From positions 1 to 37,990 of the forward strand of contig CBDCMJ010000007.1 of the NCBI GenBank assembly GCA_965218875.1: DNA of 37,990 bases, read 5' to 3'. This DNA is from CBDCMJ01 sp965218875. Lineage in GTDB: Bacteria > Chloroflexota > Dehalococcoidia > Lucifugimonadales > UBA3495. A program made the translations under genes and the position numbers. Within the stretch, counting starts at the first letter, position 1; every line of letters begins with the position of its first letter. Below are positions 1-7,919 of this stretch, one piece after another. A model generated the notes under the pieces. That model was not told the DNA's origin. It worked only from the letters and a program-made list of their open reading frames with translations, and searched no databases.

Positions 1-315
1 GACTGGCTCGGCATAGCGGTCCTGATGGCGGGCCTTCCGGACCTCATGCCACCGGACGGCAGCGGCTTTCCCACCCTCTTCGAACTGGTTCCCGCCGGGC
101 TCGCCGCCCTGGGGGCAACTCTGTACGTGGACATTGCCGCAACCGCCGTCCTGGCCGTCCTTGTCCCGGTCAGCGCCGGTCCCGGCCGTCAGGAACCCAG
201 ACGCGGCCTCGCCAAGGCGGCCTTCACGCTGTTTATCGGGGAGGCAGCGGCGTTCATCGCGGCCGCGGTTGTCATGATTGGCGGCAACCTGGTCATTGCG
301 CATGGAATCAGCTGA
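1..315 (+). CDS. Membrane protein, 5'-truncated by the window edge
   Basis: The frame is open from base 1 through the first internal ATG (25) to a TGA ending at 315, so the gene starts outside the window. At least 104 residues are visible. Two long hydrophobic stretches stand out: one around the Leu/Ala-rich segment after the first third (FELVPAGLAALG onward), and one at the C-terminus (FIAAAVVMIGGNLVIAHG). A short basic, Pro/Gly-rich loop separates them. This suggests at least two membrane helices. I do not recognise the family. It lies outside the defence genes and may be part of the older chromosomal backbone. The membrane assignment is seen in the sequence; any function would be a guess. 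Confidence 0.55.
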   Translation, partial: DWLGIAVLMAGLPDLMPPDGSGFPTLFELVPAGLAALGATLYVDIAATAVLAVLVPVSAGPGRQEPRRGLAKAAFTLFIGEAAAFIAAAVVMIGGNLVIAHGIS

Positions 316-1013
316 CGCTACGCTGCAACGCGGGGGAGCGCCGCCGGCCTACAGGTCCTCCGCTGCGGATCCGCTGACGGTCGGCACCACGGCATAAGCC
401 GCCGTCACCGTCTTCGGCATCCCGGGCCGGACGCATCATTCGAGGCCGCGCTTCACCAAGGCCACACGGTGAACAGGGGCGACATGCCGGTCACGTCATG
501 GGGCCAGTGCTCCTGGTTGGAAGACCTTTTCGAAGACGACGAGGAGTGAACTGGCAGGACCTTATGGCTATAGCCCGGATCATGGCAAAGGCTGCGGTGC
601 AGTCGCCCACCGGCCGACTGCACCAAAAGGAACTGCGCTTGGCCGGATCCACCCGCCCCACGAATCGGGACAGCCTTGCACCTCAGGGTTCCGCAGAAGG
701 AATCGAGTGAAGTTCCGGCCGGCCCTGAAGACGGTCCCAAGCTGATAACCCTCGAGGCGTCTGTGGACCAAGAGCAGTTGTCCACCAGCGAATAGAGACC
801 GCGGGCCGAGCGCAGGTGTTGATAACAGGCTGAAGCTAATCTTCCAAGAGCTTGAGTTCGAGTCCTGTCAGGTGGGCCTATTTTGACGATAGGCCGAACC
901 GTATTTGAGATGTGGTTGGGGACCCTCTGATTTTCGCACCGTGATCTTTAAGGCGAGTCCGACTCTCTTGGGGTGGACCCGTCCAGCCCGAAGTGAGCAG
1001 GGTATTCTCGGGC
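316..1013. other. Intergenic stretch without a convincing gene
   Basis: About 700 bases. The open frames here are short, lack a ribosome binding site and have arbitrary composition. Near 850-880 there is a stretch resembling the T-loop and 3' acceptor end of a tRNA (GAGTTCGAGTCC then AGGTGGGCC), but neither the T stem nor a 5' half can be found. No operon leader or terminator is evident. Confidence 0.5.
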
Positions 1014-1505
1014 CTATAGTCCGGCGCGCGATACGTACTCTTCCAGGGCCGCCTCTATAATCGAATTTAGAACTGTGTGTCGCGTGTTAAGGCCGGTTCC
1101 AATTTGCTCGTGAAGATAACGCCATTCTTGGAAGTCATTCCTGTGGTTGCTCAGCACCTGAAGCAAAGAGTCGGTCTCCCCAGAATAAATCCCTCGATCT
1201 ATCTTTTCCTGACGTATACGTTCAAACCGTTGTTCAACGGAAGTCTGCGTAGCGGACTGCAAACTTTCGAACAAAACTTTTAGATCATGCTGGTGTCTTG
1301 GTTCGCCACCGGTTTCTTGCATGTACAATGCCTTGAGAGCTAGTTCGGTGGCAAATGGGCGCAACACGATGGACGTTATGCCGCATCCAGCGGCTGCAAG
1401 CTGGTCACTAGCGATGGACGGATTGCCCAACAATCCGTCGAGGTGTCTATCAGCCCAATGGAAAGCGCGAGCCATTGCCATTGCAACTTGGTCCGGGTTG
1501 ACCAT
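1014..1505 (-). CDS. HEPN-domain protein
   Basis: 163 residues. The core fits the HEPN family: an all-helical fold with a helix rich in Leu/Lys ('ELALKALY'), then a His-rich turn and 'HDLKVLFESL', then a second helical block with 'FQEWRYLHE'. HEPN proteins in accessory regions are often RNases or nucleotide-binding components of toxin-antitoxin and abortive-infection modules. The classical Rx4-6H RNase motif is not obvious, so nuclease activity is unproven. The gene follows the larger HEPN gene by 30 bases on the same strand, and they were probably co-transcribed before the upstream gene lost its 5' end. The start at 1505 is the first Met and gives a normal domain length. Confidence 0.7.
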   Translation of the reverse strand: MVNPDQVAMAMARAFHWADRHLDGLLGNPSIASDQLAAAGCGITSIVLRPFATELALKALYMQETGGEPRHQHDLKVLFESLQSATQTSVEQRFERIRQEKIDRGIYSGETDSLLQVLSNHRNDFQEWRYLHEQIGTGLNTRHTVLNSIIEAALEEYVSRAGL

Positions 1506-1535
1506 CCTGAGTAACCTCCAACTGTTAGGAGCGGG

Positions 1536-2570
1536 CTATGGGTCTTGCTGCGGCGTTAGTTTATTGATGGAATTGGGCCCGACAAGAACTACGGGTAAGC
1601 CGTTTTGCAGGGTTACCTGACCTCGTATAGATATCCTGTCTCCGAATTGGAGTTGCTGTCCTGAGTCCACAGGTCTCATAACCTGGGCTTGCTCTTCTTT
1701 CGTTAGGAACAAGCATTGCACCATTGTGAAATAAGTTTCGTCCACCAAGAATAGGTTCACCGTGTCCGAATGGTTCGGACCTTTGGGCCTGTTGACATCG
1801 TAGATGGTCCCTTGCAGGGCACGGCTTTCGACACTGTACCGCGCGTTACGGACCTCTTCGCCGTCGATTGCTAGAAGACTTGGCCTTCCCAGCGTAGCCG
1901 GACGATTGGAGTTGTAAAAGCCACCGACGGTAATTTTTCTGCCCTTAAGTCCGTAATACTCTTCGGGATTCCTCTTATACACTCCGAACGTTAGCTGACC
2001 ATACTCCTCTGTCTCAATTTCTACATCGACCGTGCTGTAGGGGTTAAAACCCTCGGGGATGTTCATTGACGTAACTGTCCCTGAGACGATTATCGGGAAA
2101 TAATCTTCAGATTGGTCTTGTCCTTGCCCATATGAAATGACCTCCGTAGTAATTCGGGGCTTGAGGGGGAAATCCCTCTCGAACATGAACCTTGATGTAT
2201 CAAGCACTACCCCGCAAGCCACCACAATCGGTCGAAGATCAGCCGAAAGATCAGGATCCTTCCGTTCTGGGATATACCTCCAAGCGGTGTACATATTATC
2301 GATTGACTCAAGGAAAGCCTGAAAGGAGCCGTCAAATGGCCGATCCGCACCCCGGACCAGACCCCATTGGTGTTCTAGCCGCTGCCGAGTTTCGCGGTTA
2401 AAGAGCTTGTACAGGGTGGCCGGTTCATGCTGTTTCCACTTCTCATCGGGTATTTTCACTAGCTGACCGGTGGTTTCCAAGAGCGCCTTGAGGCACAATT
2501 CTAAGGTGAAGAAGGCCTGTTGGACATAAGCCAACGATTGCCCCAACCCTTCTTCAGTACTCCAGTAATG
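1536..2570 (-). pseudogene. HEPN protein with C-terminal OB-like region, 5' end lost at the IS3 element
   Basis: The frame is open from the IS boundary at 2570 to the stop at 1536. The first in-frame start-like codon is a TTG at 2546, but coding sequence continues upstream of it (HYWSTEEG...) into the IS, so the native N-terminus is missing. The N-terminal ~110 residues are HEPN-like ('FFTLELCLKALLE', 'HEPATLYKLF', 'YTAWRYIPE'). They parallel the neighbour at 1014-1505. The remaining ~200 residues are beta-rich and repeat a pattern such as 'VSGTVTSM' and 'LQGTIYDV', suggestive of two OB-fold-like units that could bind nucleic acid. The missing first helix means the fold is probably damaged. 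An internal TTG start could still make a shorter product. OB assignment is inference. Confidence 0.65.
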
Positions 2571-2660
2571 TGAGGTGGACCCGGAATCTTGGACAGGTAG
2601 CTAAGTGAGAGTCCTGCTCCTAAACTAAGGACAGCTGTTGCTGTCGGGAAGGAGTGGGAA

Positions 2661-2945
2661 ATGTCGCAAGGAAGAAGGAAGCACAGCCCGGCTTTCAAAG
2701 CCAAGGTGGCGCTGGAGGCGGTCAAGGGACAGGAGACAGTGGCCCAGTTGGCCGCCCGGTATGAAGTCCATCCCGGGCAGATTCAGGCTTGGAAGAAGGC
2801 TCTTGTGGAGGGCGCCTCCGGGGTCTTCGGCAACGGCCAGGAACAGAGGGCAAAGAACGACGCCGCCCTGGTCGCACGGTTGTACCAGGAGATCGGGCAG
2901 CTCAAGGTGGAGCGGGATTTCTTGGCGGAGAGGTCCGGCCCATGA
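2661..2945 (+). CDS. IS3-family transposase OrfA (HTH protein)
   Basis: 94 residues. It starts 'MSQGRRKHSPAFKAKVALEA', the usual OrfA opening. A helix-turn-helix follows (VAQLAARYEVHPGQIQAWKK), and then a C-terminal leucine-zipper-like helix ending near 'LKVERDFLAERS'. OrfA binds the terminal repeats and regulates or joins OrfB. A GGAAGGAG-type ribosome binding site lies just upstream of the ATG. The stop overlaps the orfB start as ATGA (2942-2945), which suggests translational coupling. I see no A-rich -1 frameshift signal of the type many IS3 elements use. Confidence 0.92.
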   Translation: MSQGRRKHSPAFKAKVALEAVKGQETVAQLAARYEVHPGQIQAWKKALVEGASGVFGNGQEQRAKNDAALVARLYQEIGQLKVERDFLAERSGP

Positions 2946-3886
2946 GTCCGGGGCGGCGGCGGGAGATGGTGGACCGGGAACATCCGAAGCTGCCGGTAGT
3001 GCGGCAGTGCGCCCTGCTGGGAGTAAGCCGTTCCAGTGTCTACTACCGTCGCAAGATGGCCTCGGAAGAGGACCTGTCCCTGATGGGCGAGATTGACCGG
3101 CAGTACCTGGAGACCCCCTTCTACGGGTCGAGGCGGATGAGGGCCTGGCTGGAGCGGCGGGGAGTACGGGTGAACCGGAAGCGGGTGCAGCGGCTGATGC
3201 GGGTCATGGGGCTAAGGGCCATCTACCGGAGGCCCGGCACCAGCAGGTCGACGCCGGGGGCCAAAGTCTATCCGTACCTGTTGCGGAATGTGAGGATCAC
3301 CCGGCCCAACCAGGTGTGGGCGGCGGACATCACCTACCTACCCATGGCCCGGGGCTTCCTCTACCTGGTGGCCATCATGGACTGGCACAGCCAGTACGTG
3401 GTGGCCTGGCGGCTGTCCAACACTCTGGAGGCCGGCTTTTGCGCCGAGGCTTTGGAAGAAGCCCTGGGCAAGGGCCAGCCGGAGGTGTTCAACACCGATC
3501 AGGGCAGCCAGTTCACCAGCCTGGAGTTCACCCAGGTCCTCCAGGACCGCGGGGTGAAGATCAGCATGGACGGGAAGGGGCGGTATTCCGACAATATCTT
3601 CGTGGAGAGGCTGTGGCGGACGGTGAAATACGAAGAGGTGCATCTGAAGGCCTACGCCAACGCCCACGAAGCTAGAAGGGAGCTGGAGGACTATTTCCGG
3701 TTCTACAACCACCTGAGGTCCCATCAGGCCCTGGGCTACCGGACCCCGGCCGAGGTCTTCCACGGGGAGCATAGAGTTCGGGAGGAGGAACCTGACGAAA
3801 GGAGGTGTTCACCGGGACAGGGGATCAAATCACTGGCAGGAGCGCCGGGATTCTCACTTAACTCCGCCCTGATCCTGCCCAACTAA
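2942..3886 (+). CDS. IS3-family transposase OrfB (DDE integrase)
   Basis: 314 residues from the ATG that overlaps the orfA stop. The N-terminal half carries the HTH_21-like region ('YYRRKM', 'YGSRRMRAWL', 'VNRKRVQRLMR'). It is followed by the rve integrase core. The catalytic acidic residues are visible: Asp129 in 'WAADITYL', Asp186 in 'NTDQGSQFT' and Glu222 in 'FVERLWRTVKYE'. The last two are 35 residues apart, as expected for DD35E. The C-terminal 'YNHLRSHQALGYRTPAEVF' is the family signature. The reading frame is uninterrupted, so the transposase is predicted active. The frame also opens further upstream (from 2789), but that part overlaps orfA out of frame and is not expected to be translated. 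Confidence 0.93.
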   Translation: MSPGRRREMVDREHPKLPVVRQCALLGVSRSSVYYRRKMASEEDLSLMGEIDRQYLETPFYGSRRMRAWLERRGVRVNRKRVQRLMRVMGLRAIYRRPGTSRSTPGAKVYPYLLRNVRITRPNQVWAADITYLPMARGFLYLVAIMDWHSQYVVAWRLSNTLEAGFCAEALEEALGKGQPEVFNTDQGSQFTSLEFTQVLQDRGVKISMDGKGRYSDNIFVERLWRTVKYEEVHLKAYANAHEARRELEDYFRFYNHLRSHQALGYRTPAEVFHGEHRVREEEPDERRCSPGQGIKSLAGAPGFSLNSALILPN

Positions 3887-3897
3887 TGGGGTCCACC

Positions 3898-4044
3898 TCA
3901 GGTTTCGCCCACTGAGTTCAGCAGATCACGCAACGCCGAGTAGTAGGAGCGTTCCTCCGTCCCTGCGCCCGTCGCCCGAATGCGGCGCAGCTCGGTGAGG
4001 TATTCCTCAACAGCCGCTTTCAGTTTGTGTCTACTTGCTGCCAT
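3898..4044 (-). pseudogene. N-terminal fragment of a DNA methyltransferase-like gene, cut by the IS3 end
   Basis: An ATG at 4044 opens a 48-codon frame whose product contains 'ELRRIRATGAGTEERSYYSA' followed by 'LRDLLNSVGET'. This resembles the start of large N6-adenine methyltransferases of the type ISP/IIG restriction-modification group, where the text continues into the nuclease-like region. The next codon is a TGA formed by the last bases of the IS (3898-3900). The catalytic part is absent from the window, so this is a dead 5' remnant. It lies where the 5' end of the HEPN gene would be expected if the IS had simply inserted. Family assignment rests on memory of the conserved N-terminal motif; truncation is seen directly. 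Confidence 0.6.
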
Positions 4045-4109
4045 TCCCGTGTGTCTGTCTCAGTCGTCTACATACTCCGGCGGGCCAACGAGCCACGAAC
4101 TCCGGCTCC

Positions 4110-4249
4110 ACCAGCAACCTCCTCTTCCAGTGGTAGAAGGTCTGCTCGGTGATGCCCTTCCTGCGGCAGACCTAAGCCACCGACATGCCCTCCTCCGCGT
4201 GGCGCAGGCCGAAGGCCGCCTGCTCAGGAGTGTACCGGGAACCTATCAT
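4110..4249 (-). pseudogene. Relic of a second IS3-type orfA
   Basis: Reading down from an ATG at 4249 gives 'SRYTPEQAAFGLRHAEEGMS', then an in-frame TAG, then 'VCRRKGITEQTFYHWKRR'. This is the familiar OrfA helix-turn-helix of another IS3 subgroup (R-Y-T-x-E-Q...E-x-Q..F-Y-x-W-K). The TAG sits where the family normally has Glu. No orfB or terminal repeat follows; similarity fades past 4118 and the sequence runs into unrelated DNA. It differs from the orfA at 2661, so it comes from a separate, older insertion. Confidence 0.7.
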
Positions 4250-4333
4250 GGGATGACCCTCCTCTCGCATTGGCTTAGTCATCTCACGAAACTCGCTTTC
4301 CGGCTGGACCAGAATTCGGTGAGCTGGTCAGCA

Positions 4334-6721
4334 TTACTCTATTTGCAAGACTTGGTAGAAGGCCGGGTTTACTTCGAACATCTCGTTTCTGTCCCGCCTT
4401 GTGGCGATTACCCGAGCGATATTGCGCATCGTGCGACGTTCTTCCTCGTCACGGGAGTAATGGAAGCCGGTAGCGGTTTCGATTCCCAGGAAGTTAATGT
4501 CGCACAGGAGGTCGAAATAGAAATCCGAATCTTTGATCATGACTCCTGCTTTGGCGAAAAGTGATTCCACATCTTCCTTAAGTAGTTGTCTGCCTGTTCC
4601 TGCGAATTCATACAGTACCGTCTCTAGCTTCCCCTTAACGGGGTCGTCTTCCTTGAGGATAGAGTTGAAGGCGTACTGAGAATACTGTGACCGAGCGGAC
4701 AAGAGGTCATCAGGAAAGACCTTATCGTGTCCTCTGTTTATTGCGATGCTGACAGCGGCCTTAACCAGATGGATAAGGTCTCTAGGCCTGGGAAGAACAG
4801 TACCTAGAATGAACTCCTTGCTGGTTAACCCAACCACCGAATCGGGGAAGATCCCCGCCCACACGTCCGACGGCGTGCGCTCCCTTGGCGCTTCTAAGAG
4901 CATTCTCTCCTCTAAGACCCTGAGCAATAGCTCTTGGTCGTTCCAGATTACCTGCACAATCGGGAGCTTATCCTGTTCAGGCAACAGGTGCTGTATAAAA
5001 GCGAACATATCGCTCCGCAACAACACCGTTATGTTCAAAGCCACGGGCCTAACCCTGTCGTCGGAACGTTTGAAGTCATCTGGAATGAACTGCGCAACCC
5101 CCAATAGTCCTGCAATCAGTTCCGCGAGGTGAGTTACGTGTTCCCCAGGACCCCACGGTTCGTCTAGTCCATCGATGAGCAGCGTGAGGCTCTTCTTGCC
5201 GGACAACACAATTCCCAGGTGTCGGCGAAGGTCATTGATCATTGAGTCGTGCAGGTTTTCGCTAATCTTGAGTCTCTGCTCGCCAGCCTGATCCATGTCT
5301 CCTACTCCCTCCAATGAGGAGACAGCGTTTTCGATCCGCTCGGAAAAGGGTTGGCTCAAGACCCGCGAATGCCGTTCATAATATTCGAGGAATCCTTGTT
5401 CCTCAGGTGTTCTCGGGTGATAGACCGCGCGACTTACGATTTCTGCCGCCACACTGGCGGCAATCTCGCTATATATGAGAAATTTCCATAGACTCTCTAT
5501 CAGGAAACCCCGCTCGGACCGCTGCCGGACATCGTCCAAAACCCTGATCAGCCCGTGAGTTTCGTAGCCAATGGGTTTGATTACAGTGACGTGGTCATCA
5601 CGACTCTTGGTCATTTCGGAACGTATGGCATAGAGGATGGCCGTTTTTCCTGTTCCCCTACGGCCCACAAGTATGGTCAAGGGACCTTGAAGGGCTTGGT
5701 AGTAGGAGCTAGTTTCCACGAAGTAATCGAAGAGTCTGTCAGCTTCGTGCTCGGCGACGGGATCCCCCAAGAACAGGGATCGGAGGTCCACTCGCGTCGA
5801 CGTTCTAGCTACTGGCTGCTGCCGACGAGGCCTGCGGTGAGACAATTGACCGCCAACCGATTCTAACCAACTCTTCGTCAATGACACGGAGGATTCTGCC
5901 GTGTTATGGACTTGCAGCCATCGGTCATAGTCCAGTGGAGACTCGTAAGGAGCATGGGCCAACATCAACATTGGGCGACCAAACCCCTGCGCCAGACCTG
6001 CAACGATAGAGGCCTTTAGGTTGTGGTCTCTATGGTCAACGTGATCGGTACTAAGCAGATGCACTATAACGGCATCGGCAGATAGGAGTTTTTCTGCGTA
6101 CCAGTCCAACAATTGCGAGGAGTATTCGTTTGGGTCGTCGATGATGATTGAATCAGCAAAAATCGACCTACTGAGCTCCTCCCTTGTGGCTAGTACGCTG
6201 TCAGTGTTGGAGGGGGGCTTCATATAGAATATGGTTGGATTCTCGGGGCGGGGAGATTGTTGCCGATAGCGCCTGTCGAGCAGTGTTTGATCGAGGCTTC
6301 GCCAAGGCGTCTCGGATAGAAATCGGTCTGCTAGACTTTCGTGGTTTTCATACTCAGTGTAGCCCATGTTAAGGGATGAGAAGTAGATGCGCCTGTAGTC
6401 TTTAACGGCCTCAGCAATGCTTGGGTTTAGCGTGGTAAAGATGCGCTTATACCTGGCAATCGCGTATCCAAGTTCAAAGCTAACGTTTGGGTTGGGGTAA
6501 GTCAGGTCGCAAGAGAAGATATGGCTCCGGTCGATTTGTCCCAGGACCGTCTTGATCAGTCGTGAGCCGGAGACAGAATTGTCGGTCCACTTTAGGAACC
6601 GCACACTGTTCTGTCTGATATCTCTGGTCTCGTTCAACCTGTTCGAGGCAGCAGAAATCGTTTCACCCACCGTGGGGGGATCGCTGGGATAGGCATAGAA
6701 CACCCTAACCTGTGGTGGCAT
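4334..6721 (-). CDS. TIR/deoxyribosyltransferase-like + P-loop ATPase protein (Sll1717-like), putative defence
   Basis: 795 residues. The N-terminus (1-~125) looks like a TIR-like or nucleoside 2-deoxyribosyltransferase-like fold: 'VFYAYPSDPP' at the start, and 'DLTYPNPNVSFELGYAIA' around 72-89 with Glu83 in the usual catalytic or binding spot. Residues ~185-265 repeat a similar Rossmann-like pattern ('SADAVIVHLL', 'IVAGLAQGFGRPMLMLAHAP'). The ATPase follows: Walker A GRRGTGKTA at 353-361 and Walker B 'LLIDGLDEPW' at 514-523, then a helical C-terminal region with 'LPRPRDLIHLVKAA'. This layout matches what I recall of the 'P-loop ATPase, Sll1717 family'. It ends the minus-strand protease/TIR/TM group and is separated from the TM gene by 138 bases. 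Role (sensor or NTP-driven effector) is inferred. Confidence 0.72.
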   Translation of the reverse strand: MPPQVRVFYAYPSDPPTVGETISAASNRLNETRDIRQNSVRFLKWTDNSVSGSRLIKTVLGQIDRSHIFSCDLTYPNPNVSFELGYAIARYKRIFTTLNPSIAEAVKDYRRIYFSSLNMGYTEYENHESLADRFLSETPWRSLDQTLLDRRYRQQSPRPENPTIFYMKPPSNTDSVLATREELSRSIFADSIIIDDPNEYSSQLLDWYAEKLLSADAVIVHLLSTDHVDHRDHNLKASIVAGLAQGFGRPMLMLAHAPYESPLDYDRWLQVHNTAESSVSLTKSWLESVGGQLSHRRPRRQQPVARTSTRVDLRSLFLGDPVAEHEADRLFDYFVETSSYYQALQGPLTILVGRRGTGKTAILYAIRSEMTKSRDDHVTVIKPIGYETHGLIRVLDDVRQRSERGFLIESLWKFLIYSEIAASVAAEIVSRAVYHPRTPEEQGFLEYYERHSRVLSQPFSERIENAVSSLEGVGDMDQAGEQRLKISENLHDSMINDLRRHLGIVLSGKKSLTLLIDGLDEPWGPGEHVTHLAELIAGLLGVAQFIPDDFKRSDDRVRPVALNITVLLRSDMFAFIQHLLPEQDKLPIVQVIWNDQELLLRVLEERMLLEAPRERTPSDVWAGIFPDSVVGLTSKEFILGTVLPRPRDLIHLVKAAVSIAINRGHDKVFPDDLLSARSQYSQYAFNSILKEDDPVKGKLETVLYEFAGTGRQLLKEDVESLFAKAGVMIKDSDFYFDLLCDINFLGIETATGFHYSRDEEERRTMRNIARVIATRRDRNEMFEVNPAFYQVLQIE

Positions 6722-6859
6722 CCTTGTTTACTCTCCTGGAAATCCCATCAAAAGGGAGACCATATGTCTGGTTGTTCAAAAACTGAGCACATTGATTCGC
6801 CCCACCCTTGAAGGTGCTATGCCATGAGGTCAAAGCGATGGGTGGTTTGGCGATGCTTA

Positions 6860-7372
6860 TCATTCTGCCAACTTCATTAGGCCGACTATGGAAAGCGCAG
6901 TCAGGATGGTTACAGCCGAGTGCAGAGCGACAAACGCGATTGGAATCCATCGCTCGATATGAGTCACTGGGTTGTAGGGCTTCCCTTTTCCCTGGCCAGC
7001 CAACTGCCACTCGTATCCGAACAGGGCCGCCGGCAAATGTTGCTCAAGTTCGTGTATCAGCTCGAACTTGACTGTGTTGAGGTCCCGATGCGATTTGATG
7101 ATCTGGTGCCAAAGTATGGAGACCGGAATGCCCAAAACAGGAACTAGCAACGTCCAGTAAGTCTGGCCGAAGTTCGCCGATTGAAAGCCGTACAGGGCCA
7201 CAAGGGCAACGTTAAGAGTCAGGAGGTAGCGGCTGGAAGCAATCCGCCGGGAGCTGACGTTCTCCGCGGACTGTACGTAGAGCTTGTATTGCTCAAGAAG
7301 GTCGGCGGTGAATGACCCTCCGTAGTCCCGGCTGTCGAAATGGACTAACCGCTTGACCGATTGTTCAGACAT
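6860..7372 (-). CDS. Small multi-TM membrane protein paired with the TIR-like gene
   Basis: 170 residues. A soluble N-terminal helix ('LLEQYKLYVQSAENVSSRR') precedes two hydrophobic helices: ~48-64 (LLTLNVALVALYGF) and ~70-92 (YWTLLVPVLGIPVSILWHQII). A cytoplasmic segment with 'FELIHELEQHLP' follows. A final helix lies at ~142-166 (IPIAFVALHSAVTILTALSI). The text resembles the family RefSeq calls RipA-like octameric membrane proteins; I hold that name with moderate confidence. The gene starts 3 bases after the TIR stop, so the two are translationally linked. In defence systems such a pair usually means a TIR enzyme making a nucleotide signal and a membrane effector that kills or de-energises the infected cell. 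Confidence 0.72.
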   Translation of the reverse strand: MSEQSVKRLVHFDSRDYGGSFTADLLEQYKLYVQSAENVSSRRIASSRYLLTLNVALVALYGFQSANFGQTYWTLLVPVLGIPVSILWHQIIKSHRDLNTVKFELIHELEQHLPAALFGYEWQLAGQGKGKPYNPVTHIERWIPIAFVALHSAVTILTALSIVGLMKLAE

Positions 7373-7375
7373 TGC

Positions 7376-7765
7376 CTACCTGGCCCCTGCGATAAGTTGG
7401 GTTAAATTCTCCCAACTCCACTTGTATATCTTGTCCGAGGAAAGCGCCATTGCTGGCTTTTTGCATTCGCTACGCGGGCGCCCCCATAGAATAAAATAAG
7501 GTTTCCTTTCCTCCTGAGTGATAGTCAGTTCTGCCGCCACTCCCCTCGCTGTGTCGGTATGTTCGCCGCAGATGACGATGGTGAGGTCGGTTCTCCTTAT
7601 TCGGTCTCGTACCCTCTGCCTCCAATTGCTCTCAAACGGCTCGTGCACCGACCAGTCCGCAATGCTGAAAGGTGAGTCAGGATTCTTTGCCTGACCTACC
7701 AGCGCATCTCGAAGTTCTTCATCATGATCGAAGTCAAAGCTGATGAACGCTCTTTTCATTGTCAT
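7376..7765 (-). CDS. TIR-like (Thoeris ThsB / DUF1863 type) protein
   Basis: 129 residues. It begins 'MKRAFISFDFDHDEELRDAL', continues with 'SPFSIADWSVHEPF', 'RIRRTDLTIVICGEHT' and 'GVAAELTITQE', and ends with 'KIYKWSWENLTQLI'. These are the landmarks of the MTH538 TIR-like family (PF08937) that includes Thoeris ThsB. Such proteins sense phage and produce NAD-derived nucleotide signals. The Glu in 'AAELTI' is a candidate catalytic residue. Either Met (7765 or 7759) could start; neither has a strong ribosome binding site. It is packed against the membrane gene downstream and follows the protease gene upstream. No canonical ThsA (SIR2/SLOG or macro) is present, so the partner here is different. 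Confidence 0.8.
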   Translation of the reverse strand: MTMKRAFISFDFDHDEELRDALVGQAKNPDSPFSIADWSVHEPFESNWRQRVRDRIRRTDLTIVICGEHTDTARGVAAELTITQEERKPYFILWGRPRSECKKPAMALSSDKIYKWSWENLTQLIAGAR

Positions 7766-7919
7766 TATTCGATGTGCCCTCGATCCAAAGTGACTGATTG
7801 TTGTGGTCCATTTCCGCGCCAGGCGTGTCCAGGGCGGGGGTAGACTATTGCATCGGCTACGAGTCCCGGCTGGAGAACCCTCGGCACGCCGGTTTCGACG
7901 GTGGATTCGTCGAGAGAGG

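Larger units (their letters stand above)
2571..3900 (+). mobile_element. IS3-family insertion sequence, apparently intact
   Basis: 1330 bp. The ends are inverted repeats: TGAGGTGGACCC at 2571-2582 is matched exactly by the reverse complement of 3889-3900. A weaker second block further in (TTGG.CAGG) extends the similarity to about 27 bp. The element carries overlapping orfA and orfB on the plus strand with a complete DDE triad. The bases outside the ends (ATG on the left, GGT on the right) do not form the 3-4 bp target duplication usual for this family, and the two flanks belong to different genes. The element therefore sits at a deletion or recombination junction rather than at a simple insertion. 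Confidence 0.92.

Noticed and set aside
453..785. Minus-strand frame of 110 codons and plus-strand frame at 498-710
   Set aside because: No ribosome binding site, no recognisable domain, composition looks non-coding.
845..880. tRNA-like 3' end (GAGTTCGAGTCC...AGGTGGGCC), possible attachment site
   Set aside because: The T stem does not pair, no 5' half or matching acceptor strand lies upstream, and no copy is found at the other end of the element.
3980..4564. Plus-strand frame of 194 codons
   Set aside because: It is antisense to the methyltransferase fragment, the IS3 relic and the end of the ATPase gene.
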